Source of the DNA: Dryococelus australis
Lineage: Eukaryota > Arthropoda > Insecta > Phasmatodea > Phasmatidae
DNA length: 64,000 bases
NCBI GenBank assembly: GCA_029891345.1
Contig: CM056998.1
Span: 170,648,332-170,712,331, forward strand
Direction of reading: 5' to 3'
Shown here: one piece after another, positions 1 to 11,250 of the stretch
Position numbering within the stretch: the first letter of the stretch is position 1
How the letters are laid out: each line of letters begins with the position of its first letter
The notes under the pieces: model-generated
The model's input: only the letters and a program-made list of their open reading frames with translations
What the model was told of the DNA's origin: nothing
The model's database searches: none
Program-made: the position numbers and the translations under genes

Positions 1-540
1 GCATACCGACAGCCATATCAAATATCATCCATCTTGGAATACTGCAAACTAGGGAATATGCTCGAGAAAAAATGTGGTTTCCTGAACAGTAATAATTAAC
101 ATTTTCCCCGGTGGGCATGCCACGCATCTTTGTGGCGTGCGCAAACATTGTGTGGAATACCCGCTTTAGGGTGTAAAATTGATTCTTCGATACCTCAATA
201 CCATAGATTATTATAGGCATCGAAGAATCGAGAATAAAACGGTTAATTGTTATAAATTGTCATCCACCTTCACGAGAATTTTTGTGGTTATATTGCACAG
301 CAACAGGTCTTTGGTTTTCCAAATAGGCTTAACCTGTACCGATCTTGCATGCGTCGACTGTAATTAATGTATACTTTGATGTATGCTCTACTGGTTGTGA
401 CTAACGAGATTAAAAGTGGGAATTCTGATTACGTCGTACAAAAGGATTTCTAATGGACGCAAGCGGGCAAGTTTAGTGTTTTCGTACCAGAAAATTCAGG
501 GGTTTTGATCTTTAAGTACTATCAAGAATTTAACTCTTGC
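1..540. other. No gene recognised; short hairpin at 181-229
   Basis: I see no recognisable coding sequence here. The only structure is a perfect 11-bp inverted repeat (181-191 against 219-229, GATTCTTCGAT and its complement) around a 27-base loop. It is too short and isolated to assign a role. Confidence 0.4.
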
Positions 541-559
541 TGCTTTCCTGTTTATACCA

Positions 560-3017
560 CTAAATAACTAAGACTCGTCTGCCTCGCGTATTTCTGCATA
601 ACCAGAGGGAGTCAAACTCGGTAGCAGATATCACGAGTGTTCTTAGATCACCTGTTCCCTGGAGAAAGATTTAAAACATGTGGAAAATAAGCTTGCGAAA
701 GCCCGAAGTACCCCCCCCCCCTCATTTTCTTCCCGCATGGGGAGTAGACAAATCACCTGCCTCGGGGAATACTGAGCGCACCCGAATATGCACGAAGCAG
801 AGTGCCGGGCAGAGGGTATCTACTCCCACCCTGGCCTCGCACGAAAGAGAAGTCATGAGGTGATGTCACACCTCCCACTGCGGCCAGACATTGCACATGT
901 CCAGTGGACTATTTAAAACCGTACACGCCCAGGCTCGATCTAATACTTCGTATGCTGAGGCCTTCTACTGCTCAACAGTCTGTAGCAGCCGAGAGGCTGT
1001 TACCTTTGACGTTACCAGAGGCTCCTGCAGCCTTTACTAGAAGCTCTATTGTCGCCAACCACCACCAGCTACCAGAAGTTGTTGTTCTTCAACACTAGCA
1101 GACTTACCACACATTCCGCTGTTGCTTCTCCTGGATCAACCACCTCTACTTGCTGGTAGAGAGAACTACACCCACTGCTCTTAAAGTAGTGGTCTCCTTT
1201 TTATAGTCTCTTCTAGACACCCCTTAGATTGAGTAACTGCGACCAGAGTTATTTTCATAGCCATTAACGCCACTACCTATCTTGATTAATTTTGGAGCAG
1301 GTTGCCTACACCTGTTTACCATAGGTTACTTCCATACTACATTCTGCTTGAATAGAAGGTAGCACGCATCACTGTATTTATCGCTAATAAACACAGATTG
1401 TGCCTTTCACTGAGGGTATCCATTCTAGAGGTATTTCCCTTTGACCACTAGAAATAATATCAATTGTACGTCGTCAACAGAGACAGAGTATTGATATACC
1501 AATACCATAGTGTAGGTTTGCAGAATCCCTTCAGGAATCTGTATGTCTGACACACACATTACTCACAGCCACCATTCTAGATCCCAGAGGATAGAACGGT
1601 AGAGCCCTGACCACTAGCAACTCATCCAACATGGGCGAGACAGTCACCTTAAGTTGGATCCCACCAGAGCACTTATGGTGCTGGAGGGGATATTTGCTTG
1701 GGACTGAAGGCCTAACCCTTGTTGCCACCCTCCTCCAATATTGGTAGGAAGGCAACCCATATGGCTTCATGCTCTAGGTTTACACACCAGTGGCGGGAAA
1801 CTGATTAGAGCACAGAGCTCGTGCCGGCAACCATTATTGAAAGTACATTTAGATAGGGACCTGTCTCGTGTTCACGACAATTGGGAAGTATCTTTAAGTG
1901 CCAAGGCAGGGCTCACAGAGGAAGGAGTAAAAGGCGGCCTATACCACTGCCAAGCGAGCGTGCATATTAGACCCACCTACTCTTAGTAGGCAAGCCGAAC
2001 GGGACAGTGTGCAGCTCGCCCGTCATCTGGAGACAACTTCCTCACCAGTATTCACATATATTTATTTCCCTGTGCACATTCGCATAGCCTGAGAATACCT
2101 CCCTATGGTACATGCTCTGGTCGAGGGCACTTAGGTGAGGTATGGGGCGGCTAACCTCTGATTCTGGAGCCAAGAGGCTGTGGTGTGGAATTGGCAGCAC
2201 TGTTTTGGTCAGCACAATACCAATACCCACCACTCTCCTATAAGAGTTGCCTATCCCAGCCAGCAAGCACCAGCTCCAACTTCAGTAACCCCTGGTAAGA
2301 CAGGTACTACAAAACCGACAAACATCCCAGCACGAGTCGCTAGCCACAAACGTAACTCAAACGTCAAGCCGGTGTTAAATCAAACATGACTGGCCTAACA
2401 CATCAAAACCATGTTGACCATACCTATAGCTCTATAGTCTAGCACGTGGCAAGTGATTTTCTGGTGCCCAATGTGGGACCAGAGTGTCAATTACTGTTAA
2501 ACGAGTAACCACAGGACCAGGTCAGAACGACCCAGAGAGCTAAGATTCAACCGGGAACCAAAACCAGACTTTGGAGAGTCTTGAATCACCCCATGGCACC
2601 CAAACCACCACAATGTCCGACACTGATGTTACTACAGCTGAAACGGCGACCGATAACAGTGGCATTGCTGATAACAAATTTCATACCAACTGTGAGGGTA
2701 CTGGCAAATTTAGCATTACGTGCGCTCACTGTCGTAACTTGTTCCACCATCTCTGCCTAGGATGGGTGGATGATGCAAGGAGTACTGAGGGACTCGAATA
2801 CGGGCGCGAAGCCTGTCGTACACAACAAACCACGTTTTGTAATTAAGTCCCGTGCCCAGGGTATGAAATTAATAGGATACGCTGCACCATTTGCAATGAC
2901 CGTACCACCGTGCCTGTATAGGCTGATGCAATGAAAGGGTAACTAGACCTGGTCTAGCCTACAGATTCGAGATGTGTAGGCAACCCTATGAAATCCGTCC
3001 TCGCCAATCCCATTCCC
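560..3017 (+). mobile_element. 5' part of a Ty3/gypsy-like LTR retrotransposon (fossil)
   Basis: This appears to be the 5' part of a gypsy-like element: a long non-coding LTR/leader-like stretch, a primer-binding-like site at 2462-2479, then a gag-like region from about 2571. The gag region encodes a Cys/His finger (C..C....H..C near 2690-2815) like those at 39.1 kb and 51.0 kb, which belong to LTR elements. The LTR limits are not resolved because no second copy of this LTR was found in the window. The element is broken and truncated: pol is absent, and a LINE fragment begins at about 3018. The family call rests mainly on the finger and the primer-binding-like site. Confidence 0.5.
2462..2479 (+). 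other. Primer-binding-site-like sequence of the gypsy fossil
   Basis: TGGTGCCCAATGTGGGAC resembles the TGGCGCCCAAC-type binding site for a tRNA 3' end, which gypsy-type elements use to start reverse transcription. It lies about 110 bases before the gag-like start, as expected. A CA-ended LTR directly before it was not found. Confidence 0.45.
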
Positions 3018-3243
3018 CACACAGCAAGAGAAAGATTTATGGCTCACTAAAGGAATAAAAATTTCCTGCGAACAAAAGAAAACTATTCACAGCTGCCAGA
3101 ACCAGCAGCAGCCCTGACACAATGAATCACTACAGGAAATATTGCAGAATTTTGAGTAAGGTCATAAAATCTGCAAAAAAAGAATTATTTACATAACCTC
3201 ACAAAGAATTCTCAAAACAAAATAAAAACTACATGGAATATTG

Positions 3244-3316
<73 letters not shown>

Positions 3317-3591
3317 CAGAGGAATGTCCAGTTGTAAACCTAAAAGTAAATGACTGCATATCCTCAGGCCCTAAATTAGTCGCAGATATATTAAATTCAT
3401 ACTACTTAAATGTCGTAGAAAACATGAGTTAAAAAAAAATTAAACAAGATATAAACCATATTATTACACTACAGGGTACAGAATACCCTGCTATATCTTT
3501 TACAGACACAACTCCAAAAGAAGTGGATAAAACAATTCCTTGCAACCAAAATTATCTAGCGGCTATGATGGCATTAGCTGTAGGTTATTAA
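3018..3591 (+). mobile_element. Non-LTR retrotransposon (LINE) fragment, linker before the RT
   Basis: Translations in several frames give pieces typical of the region between endonuclease and reverse transcriptase in Jockey/CR1-type LINEs. These are LWLTKGIKISC near 3042, a KVIKSAKK-like stretch near 3155, and FTDTTPKEVDKTI near 3498, followed by a degenerate version of the SGYDGIS motif. Frameshifts and stops separate the pieces, and the RT core is missing because a mariner fragment begins at about 3592. A (TA)n tract has expanded inside the fragment. It is a dead 5'-side fragment; the clade is not assigned. Confidence 0.6.
3248..3310. repeat. (TA)n microsatellite
   Basis: An uninterrupted TA dinucleotide run of about 62 bases lies inside the LINE fragment, between conserved pieces of its coding sequence, so it expanded after the LINE inserted. 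Confidence 0.95.
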
Positions 3592-3890
3592 ATCAATGTG
3601 CAACTTACCTGTAAAAAATTTGGATGAACTGAAGCAAAGGATAGTAGCAACCACTGAGACTGTCGACGAGAGAATGCTAGTGCAGACGTGGCAGGAGCTG
3701 GAGTATCGTTTTGATGTGCTTCGGGGAACAAAGGTTGCACATGTAGAAGTGTACTAAATTTTGTTTAAAAACTTTCGGAAATGCTCTTTCACATGCAAAA
3801 AATTGCATACCTCTATCACCTTTAGGTAATTTTTCATTAACGTTTGAAGTTGTTGTAATAATTAATGGACAACCTGTATAACAGAACATT
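3592..3890 (+). pseudogene. C-terminal fragment of a mariner-like transposase and 3' end
   Basis: An open stretch at about 3598-3757 encodes NLDELKQRIVATTETV, then LVQTWQELEYRFDVLRG and a terminal AHVEVY. This is the usual C-terminus of insect Tc1/mariner-superfamily transposases, after the DDE domain. The sequence then runs through about 130 bases of 3' untranslated DNA to GGACAACCTGTATAA (near 3864-3880), which looks like the outer end of such an element. The catalytic domain is absent, so the copy is inactive. It abuts a LINE fragment on the left and a Tc1-like pseudogene on the right. Confidence 0.7.
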
Positions 3891-3899
3891 TACTCCCAA

Positions 3900-4980
3900 A
3901 TAAACCACCATCAGGTAGGCCAAGGAAGCTGTTTACAATATCGAAAGCTACATCCTTTGATCTGCGAACAAAAACCCAAGAAAAAGTGCTTAGGAGTTAG
4001 CTACTTCACACGCTTAGGACTTACAAATGAATTGCACCATAAAAAGTCTGAAATCCATTAAAAAAAATCTGGATTCATAGGATGAACTAGAGGAAAGTCA
4101 TATTGAAGTAAACGGACAAACTGCTACTTTTTGCTGAAAGTACCAAAATGAACCCTTGGAATTTCGGCCAACAGTTATTTTCTCCGCTGAAACCAAGATA
4201 AATATGAATGGAAGAGATGGGTAACACCATGAGTTGAGAAAGCAGAATAGAGCTTTCAAAACAGAACATAGCTGCAACTGTGAAACAGAGGAAACTCAGT
4301 AAGGGTTTGTGTAAATGTTAGTGAATTGGGAAACACTGATGATATTGATGGAATAATGATTGGAAGAAGTATTACACTGTACTAAAGGCCAGTCTAAAGG
4401 AAGAGCACAGAAACTTGGAACAAGTGACAGTTGGATGTTCTAAGAAGATAATTCTAAACAAACAACACATTACATTTGACAATGATCCTCTATCGAAAAC
4501 ACACTATATGCTGTTCACAGTAAAGTGAGCACTTTTTAAGACCCTTCTAAATTTTTTGTTTCATCCTATTTCCATTTTCCTGCTGTTTTTAAATATAAAC
4601 ATTGCAATGTGACCAATAAACACAGTGTATACATTTCACCACCCTCAAAATTTAATGCCTGAGCCTGCAATAAGATACATTTATTAGTGGTTGATGCTTG
4701 TTGGGAGGGCCTTAAAAGTGCTCACTTTACCGTGAACAGCCTATACCTTGAATTTCCAGCTCTATTCCCGGATACAAATCCAACAGAGAACCTATGGTGA
4801 GAGCTGAAGGAAAAAGTATGGATACACCAACCCTCCCACAGAAGTGAGTTGATTGCATACATCCAAGAAGAGTGGGCACAAATTACATCTGTATTTAACA
4901 GAATTACATAAATTTGATGCCAAAATGCTTCCAAGCCACATCTAATTGTAGCCAAAGGCCATCAGACCTGGTATTAAAGT
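3900..4980 (+). pseudogene. Tc1-like transposase pseudogene, split by a MITE
   Basis: Pieces of a Tc1-type transposase appear in order on the plus strand. SGRPRKLF-like text at about 3912 marks the GRPR hook between the DNA-binding and catalytic parts. VIFSAETKINMNG at about 4173 is the FSDE-K-N motif with the catalytic Asp replaced by Ala. LKASLKEEHRNLEQ follows near 4385, FDNDP near 4480 (the second catalytic block), and PDTNPTENLW near 4765 (the block with the third acidic residue). A C-terminus like YIQEEWAQIT ends the copy. Several frameshifts are needed to read it. A 237-bp MITE at 4507-4743 sits between the FDNDP and PDTNPTENLW blocks. The copy is clearly dead. Confidence 0.75.
4507..4743. 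mobile_element. MITE copy 1 (TA target duplication)
   Basis: A 237-bp element with inverted ends, TATGCTGTTCACAGTAAAGTG on the left and the complement of TAGGCTGTTCACGGTAAAGTG on the right. Both sides are flanked by TA (4505-4506 and 4744-4745). There is no coding capacity. The TA duplication suggests movement by a Tc1/mariner-type transposase. Related copies lie at 5660-5890 and 19334-19554. It interrupts the Tc1-like pseudogene and is therefore younger than that insertion. Confidence 0.8.
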
Positions 4981-5655
4981 GGACTTTTTTTTGTGGATTT
5001 TATTTTTGTTTTCTTTTTGCCAAAATATTTATTCAATTGGAAAAAGAGCTGGGACAGTTACATGATTTTTCTGGTTCTTAGGTGTCTGTTCTTAAACGGG
5101 TTCTCAATTATTTTTCCTGTTTTCCTTTTTACAGCTATAAGCATAAATGTCAAGTATTTCGAAACAGCGTCACATTTTCCTTTGATATTAAGTGGCGCTG
5201 GTTTCAAAGACTAATACAATGCTAAAATGCAAAACAAAATTCAAATTTTTGTTGTGTGTAAGACAGAAACTGAACCAATTTTGCACAAATTTACTAACTG
5301 CTAGAAAATGCTTTATCCAATAATACAGCACACAAGTACTCTGGTAAAACAATTTTGGGATTTTACACTTGCTAGTTAAATCAGAGTATTATTTAAAAAT
5401 AATAGTTTTGCTACCTGAAAGTAAGCTCAAGCTAAGTGTCAATAATTTTAATGTGATACATCACATAACCTCCAAGATGATTAATTATGTTCATTCTCGC
5501 CAGAGATATGGTGCCAAGTTACATCAAATTCCTTGCTATTAAATGGTTCCTCCAGTTCACCACGAGAACTTCCATTTTCCATTGTCTGCCATTGTGTTGT
5601 CCATTTTTTGCACGTTGCCATTAAGAGTTGTACACAAAATCCATGGACACATTTT
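4981..5655. other. No gene recognised
   Basis: AT-rich sequence with no recognisable protein, RNA or mobile-element motif. Confidence 0.4.
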
Positions 5656-5659
5656 TGTA

Positions 5660-5890
5660 TAGGCCAATCACTGTAAAGTGATCTCTTTTGAAGCCCTAGT
5701 TACTTTTTCTTTCAACCAATTTATATCCTTCCGCCATTTGTTAATGTAGACCCTGACATGTGTAATAAACACTGCATACATTCACCATACCCAAAACCAA
5801 AAGTCTTGAGGCCACAATGAAATGTTTTTAACGGTTATTATGTCTGCTGAAACAGCTTCAGAAAGTGCTCACTTTATTGTGAACGGCCTA
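5660..5890. mobile_element. MITE copy 2 (TA target duplication)
   Basis: Same family as 4507-4743: 231 bp, ends TAGGCCAATCACTGTAAAGTG and the complement of TAGGCCGTTCACAATAAAGTG, flanked by TA at 5658-5659 and 5891-5892. It is non-coding. The internal sequence resembles copy 1, including a shared AATAAACAC...GTATACATT.CACC block. Confidence 0.75.
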
Positions 5891-6052
5891 TACATATGAG
5901 AAATATGTGGTTAGAAGACAATAACTTTGTTGTACTTGTAGAAATCTTGAGACCAACCAATGTTTGACTGTGAAAATATTACTTATCAATAGGCAATGAG
6001 AACATGGTGGTGGCATTTCATTTCCAGCTTCATATACTTTCACGTATACAGA

Positions 6053-7345
6053 ATGTGCCATTTATCTTGACCATCCACAATTACTCCATACCAGGGCTCC
6101 AAATTAAAAAGTGTTTCATACAGGTTGCGCTTAGAGGAAATAAAGGAATACACATGATGCGATGACTACTAAATCAGTCATCCATGTGCAGTCAAACACA
6201 GTAGACTGCAAGGTGAGAGATGTAATGGAAATCTACTCCAACAACGAGAAGGTAGAAATGCTGCTCATCTATTGAGAAAGTTAGCAGATGAACGCATTTG
6301 TAATATTTTACAGTACAGTGTAGCACGCTCAAGTGAGGTGTACGGAAACACACACAGTTCTATTACTTCCAATATTAATAGCTTGGTTTGCTCACTTGTC
6401 GTTCATTTTGTTGAAGGTCAGTGTGATGCTAGTCAGGCGGAGCAGCTCTAAAGAGAGCAATACCCTGACACGATGCCCACCATCCAGACATGTTTTCCCG
6501 TTTCATTGTGAAATGGACAATTTGACCCACAGAAATGCAATTCTCTTAGAACTCGCACAGATGAAGCTGCTGTAGCAGTTAATCCACACATCAGCACACT
6601 TCAACTTTAAGCAGAAACCTGAATTCAGAAAACGGGCGCACATCACACTCTTAAGAGTCATATATTCCATTCCTATCACGTATACTTACACCAATAATTT
6701 CATTGGTATGATTTCGAGAATTGTGTACAGTTCTACAATGGGCACATTATCACCAATCCTAACTTTTTTTTTTTACAGATGAATTATCGTTCAACTCGCA
6801 CTAAGGGAATAAACATGCATTATTGAACCGCCGAGAACCCACTATGGCTTCGACAAGGGGACCATCAGCATCAATGGAGAGTTACATCTGGCATGGGATG
6901 GCTGGTAGTAAGATTATAGGGCCTATTTCGTGAATGGTAACTCTAACGGCAGGCAGTATGCCACCTTCATACAACCAATTCTTCCGGGGGCAATACCTCT
7001 AAGGACCAGAATTATGTGGTACCAGCATGATGGATGCCCAGCACATAATGCCATGTATGCACGCCATATTCTCGACCGAAAATATCCTGGTAAGCAAATT
7101 GGTCGTGGACGACCAGTTCAGTGGCCTGCTCGGTCTGACTCCCTGGGCTATTTTCCTTTGGGGTTACCCCAAAGGCACCGTCTGCCGAGATATTCCAACA
7201 ACTCCAGAAAACACGCAGGAACGTGTTGTGCATGCTTGTAATGCTATTCAGCAGGCAACACTGGAGGAATCAGTGATGTCATTCATCCAGTAATTGAACT
7301 TGTGTATCACTGCCAATGGTCACCACTTTGAACATCTAATGTGAA
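6053..7345 (+). pseudogene. Mariner-like transposase pseudogene (second copy)
   Basis: A near full-length but frame-broken Tc1/mariner-superfamily transposase. The start is likely the ATG at 6225 (MEIYSN-EKVEML). Helix-turn-helix text (VNPHISTLQL, then ILKSH.FHPYH-like text near 6655-6690) is followed by a catalytic domain. Recognisable blocks are IMWYQHDGCPAHNA (about 7012-7054, second catalytic Asp), IGRGRPVQWPARS (about 7100-7140), WAIFLWGYPKGTV (7140-7180), and a C-terminus ending GHHFEHL near 7340. Reading it needs at least four frame changes, plus stops. The left end near 6053 resembles the terminus of this family. The right end was not located. Confidence 0.75.
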
Positions 7346-7713
7346 TGTTCTACCACTTGCAGTACACACGTGGACAGTACTACAAACAGGTAGTAGAGCT
7401 CCCACTTTGTACCGTATTTAATGCCCATGTTGTGAAAGTGTACATTGTGCTACATCTTTAAATAGGTCTTGACGAGCTTCAACGAACTTTTGAGCAATAG
7501 ATACAGGATGCCATTAAAAAACTGACATTAGTACCAGTGATGGTTCATGCTATAGGGCTGCAACCCTCCCCAGTTATTTGTGAATTACCTTAAACAATTT
7601 TTAATGTTGCAGCTGCTTTCAATTCAAAAGAAACCTTATTATGATTGCATTGTCTTTAACTGCCAACAACCATAGGACGATCCCCTTGACTGAGCAACGT
7701 ATACTTATGTAGT
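7346..7713. other. No gene recognised
   Basis: The 3' flank of the mariner-like pseudogene; no coding or structural motif was identified. Confidence 0.35.
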
Positions 7714-7743
7714 TTGTCCAGTGCTTGTACTAGACTAGGCAGC

Positions 7744-7840
7744 ATGGCTGGGCTGCTGCAGAGAAGCCTTGTTCTGCTTCTGGCGCATGCACTTGGAGAG
7801 GGGCTAACAGGGGAAGGGGCGTCTCACTCTTTGCACGCAG
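7744..7840 (+). CDS. Candidate first coding exon with signal-peptide-like start (speculative)
   Basis: An ATG at 7744 opens a 32-codon reading frame beginning MAGLLQRSLVLLLAHALGEG. It has the n-region, hydrophobic core and small residues of a secretion signal, and it ends exactly at a good splice donor, GCAG|GTGAGC (7841). The stretch 7730-7890 is much richer in G+C than its AT-rich surroundings. An in-frame ATG also lies upstream at 7714. No downstream exon was recognised, no homologue is known to me, and a GC-rich SINE fragment could produce the same picture. Treat as a hypothesis. Confidence 0.2.
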
Positions 7841-7889
7841 GTGAGCTGCAAGGCTACCTGGCCCACAGGCTGTTGTGGGACAGGCACCT

Positions 7890-8924
7890 GGCATGCACGT
7901 TTATTTTGTTTTGCTGTCGTCAAGTTGGTGATTACTTAAGGTGTGAAGTGAAGCATTTAGAAGTTTGTAGCTATGTTACTTTCACTATATTTGAATTTAA
8001 TTTAACATGAACAGAGTAAATGTGGTGGATTAACAAGCAATTTTCTTTTCTCAACTATTATTAGAGGAGAAAAATTAAATTAAAAACAAAGGATGACCTA
8101 TTCCTGACTTATACGTATAATAATTAACCAGATTTCATCAAGTAGCAAACAAATAAAAATAAAATTTAATTGTTAAGTCTACAATAAGCACAAATGGCTG
8201 TGTGGATACGAATTAAAATTATGCTCCATTTTGTTTCCATGAAAAGTACTTTAAATTTAAACTTATTTAATTAATTTGATTATTTGTAGTGTTTAAAATA
8301 TCTTTTTACACATCACAAATTAAAATTAAAATGAGAAAGGAATTTGCAATGTTAAAATAATTTTTTATTAACTATTTTTTAGACAAGATTGTAATAAACG
8401 ACTGGTCAAAAAGTATGGTGCAAAAGTAGTTGATTTATCAATGCACCATCCTATTTAAATATCCCTGTACACTGATGCCATAAAGAAAAATTAAATCTAA
8501 GTAGGCCTAAACTAAAAAATCCAAATACTTAATGAAAATATGAAGCTCACTGAATTAGTACTCTAAAATGCTTGTCCCAGTGAATAACAATAAGATTTTT
8601 TTGTTCTTTGCCCGATACGTTAATTACTAAAATATTATTGAAATAATTACTTGAAACTTGACTTGAAATGTTGGCAAAATATATTTTGTTAAACTAAAGA
8701 ATTTTGATACAACATTTATTCCTTTGTTGTTCCAGTCATGTCTATTTGTTTCACATGAACATTAAGCAAATATTTAGGAGCCTATTGCTATTGCCATTAA
8801 TGACACTAGGCAAGTTTCAATGCACAATTTTATTTGAATTCAGTTGATTATATGCAAATATTTAGTTGGCAATATATATTAATGAAAAACCTACAGAAAT
8901 TTTAAAATTTGTCGCATGACATTT
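7890..8924. other. No gene recognised
   Basis: Very AT-rich sequence with no motif that I can assign, up to the ATTT target-site copy at 8921-8924. Confidence 0.4.
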
Positions 8925-8954
8925 CGACCCATCCAACTAAGAAAATCGTAACTG
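8925..8954 (+). repeat. Left terminal inverted repeat of the 10-kb element
   Basis: It starts CGACCCATCCAACTAAGAA and ends in ATCGTAACTG. The complement of 19149-19178 matches except at three positions. The inner half is itself the reverse complement of the subterminal motif AGTTACGATGTTCTTA, with one change. Confidence 0.8.
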
Positions 8955-9154
8955 CAAAATGGAAAATGTTAAGGAGAGCAGTTTAAAGTTTTGAAAAATT
9001 GCTGTAAATCGGATTTATTTTCAACACCTGTATTTACAAGCTACAGCATAAAAATTCTGGCAAAGGGTTGTATACATGCTATCTCATATTTGAATTTTGT
9101 TCGTTAACCTTTTTTTTTTTTTTACGGTGGTGTTATATTGAAAAACTATATTAG

Positions 9155-9205
9155 TTACGATGTTCTTAATGCGATCTATATAAATTGAGAACATCTTAAC
9201 TCAAG
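9155..9205. repeat. Left subterminal motif pair
   Basis: AGTTACGATGTTCTTA at about 9154 is followed by GAGAACATCTTAACTCAAG at about 9187, the same motif in opposite orientation. It matches motifs near 18977 and 19019 on the right side of the element. Paired subterminal motifs are commonly bound by the transposase. Confidence 0.5.
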
Positions 9206-9679
9206 TTAATTTGACATTGACGGGCAATTTGAATCACATAGCAATACGGTATAATGTAGTAAATATTAAGTTACTGCCACTATTAATGCGCTAATAATAT
9301 TTACAGTTATAATAATTTACCAACGTATCGCTAAAGCTGTATACATTGCAACAGAAACTCAGTTGGGGCTAGACAGATATAGACACATTGTTTATTTGTT
9401 TAGTATGTTGACTTTTTCCTTGTGGGGTTTATTAAAATTTACACACACCATATTTTCAAGTATAACAGTATTTCCATGACACATTTTTTTTATTCAAACA
9501 GTCTCTTATTTTTGCAAATCTCGGACACCTATTTCATTTTGTTTTCCCACAAAAATTGAAAAGTTATTTTTTCAAACATACACTTTGCTTGAGAATGTTT
9601 TTATTGAAGGGTCTCTGATTTTCGCACATCACTGAAACGTTTTAATTTGTTTTCCCCAAAATATTGAACAGTTTTATTA

Positions 9680-11250
9680 TTACATGTCCTCATTGATGCT
9701 TATTTCCTTTGACTTATTTACTGGTTTGGCTATACCTGCCTTCATAGTCTCATAAAAACGTACGTACACTTCTGGGATTAGCCCATGTGCACACAAAGAC
9801 AGGAGATCCTTTTTCTTTTCTGCAGTTACTGGCAGCAGTTCTTTGTATGCATAGCTAAGCTCCAGATTGTGTATTGATCTTGGCTTTCCCCAGCGTTTTT
9901 GGTGTAGATTAAGATACCTCTTCACCTCCGTGGTCATACTTGATGTAAAATGTGGTGGGATTCTCTCTCTCCATATGAATGTGTTTCACTTTGTTCCAAT
10001 GTATGTGCTCTTTATTTTCGCTTATTGCCCAGTTGCGGCTGTCGAAACCCAAAAGTTCTTAGCAATTCTTGGATTCGCCCTTTATTTTTACCATACATAT
10101 GAACATAACCCACGGATCAGGTATATAAATAGTTTGTCCTCTTCTCCTTTTAATGCAGGCATGCATCGAATCCCCTTCATTTTGCGTATGCCCTTTCTCC
10201 AAAAATCTGTGAGTGATAGAAATGTCTAGTGTTTCAGACATGAATGAGTATACTGCATACAAAATCGTATTGCGGTTTTGTCCGGCACAGTTGGCTGAGT
10301 AGAATATGAACTCGATAATGCCTTCAACTTTAAACTTAATGAAGTCCATGATAAAGCTTGCAATTTCATTACCACCTCTCTTCGCAATTTGTTCATGCCA
10401 AAAGTAGCTGTAGCCTCGTGACTTTCCAATAGAAGAGGCTCACTTTGGACTGTGGGATTGTTAACGTTTTCTGAAGGTCGAACATAGCAACACACAATGA
10501 ACTTGCACGCTGGGCTCTAGTTTTGTCGTTTTTCATTTCTTGAACTAAATCTTTATTTTTCATTTGCACCTCGATCTCTTTAGCCATCTCTTATTTTTTC
10601 CTAGTGTTCTCGCACATTGAATATGCACTGCATACAGCACACTGGTTCTTCTTAGGAGAAAAAAACTCAAAGTTGAATTCATTGTTGAAGATATCTCTAT
10701 ATTGCTTCAATGTCGCATGGACACCAGAACTATCCTTTTACCACTCATTGTACATGTACATTTTACTGATTGATAAATCTTATTCCAGGTTTCCCGTTAC
10801 TCTTTTCTCTGGTGTAGTGTGAATCCACAACAGCAAATGAATTTGTGTTTTCCTTCACATTCTCTCTCACTGCCTCGGGTATGACTTGGTATCTATGGTC
10901 CAACTGTTTGCCCCTCTTGTCAGGTGGAAGTGTGACATCTTCAGAATCAGTTAGTTTTTTGAATGCTGTTCTTACCTACATATCAGTTATGTCAAAGTGG
11001 CAAGGAACATTTTCTTGCAAACTGTAATATGGGCATCACCGTTACTTAGTTTATAGACCATCATTCTGAAATATGTCTTCTCCAAGATTCTGTGATTGGT
11101 CCCAGATATCCTTAGTAATAATATCACTTATAGCACATTGTTATGAAGAAAAAGGTGACGAGCAATGAGATCCTGTATCACCGGTACTTGTGTTACGTTC
11201 TTGAAATGTTTTATCTAAAATAAATTATAATATTAACAGAATTTGATAGA
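9680..11250 (-). pseudogene. Transposase-like gene B of the 10-kb element (DUF7869-type), decayed
   Basis: Read on the minus strand in several frames, this follows an arthropod family I recognise as DUF7869-type. The blocks, N to C, are: a VCKKMFLATL-like block near 11020; VRTAFKKLTD and PPDKRGKQ near 10950; IPEAVRENVKENTNSF and VDSHYTRE near 10850; EFNFEFFSPKKNQCAVCSAYS near 10650; FDLQKTLTIPQSKVSLFYWK near 10450; a YSxNCAGQNRN motif near 10290; FLEKGHTQNEGDSMHACIKR near 10190; and a C-terminal tail ending at 9680. The usual SDN triplet reads SAN, so the presumed catalytic Asp is lost. Stops and frameshifts also separate the blocks. No introns are evident. The family resembles RNase H-fold transposases; that role is inferred. 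Confidence 0.7.

Noticed and set aside
1531-2389. Several 60-80-codon frames in the first gypsy-like region
   Set aside because: They lie in the LTR or leader-like stretch, conflict with each other across strands, and resemble no family I know.
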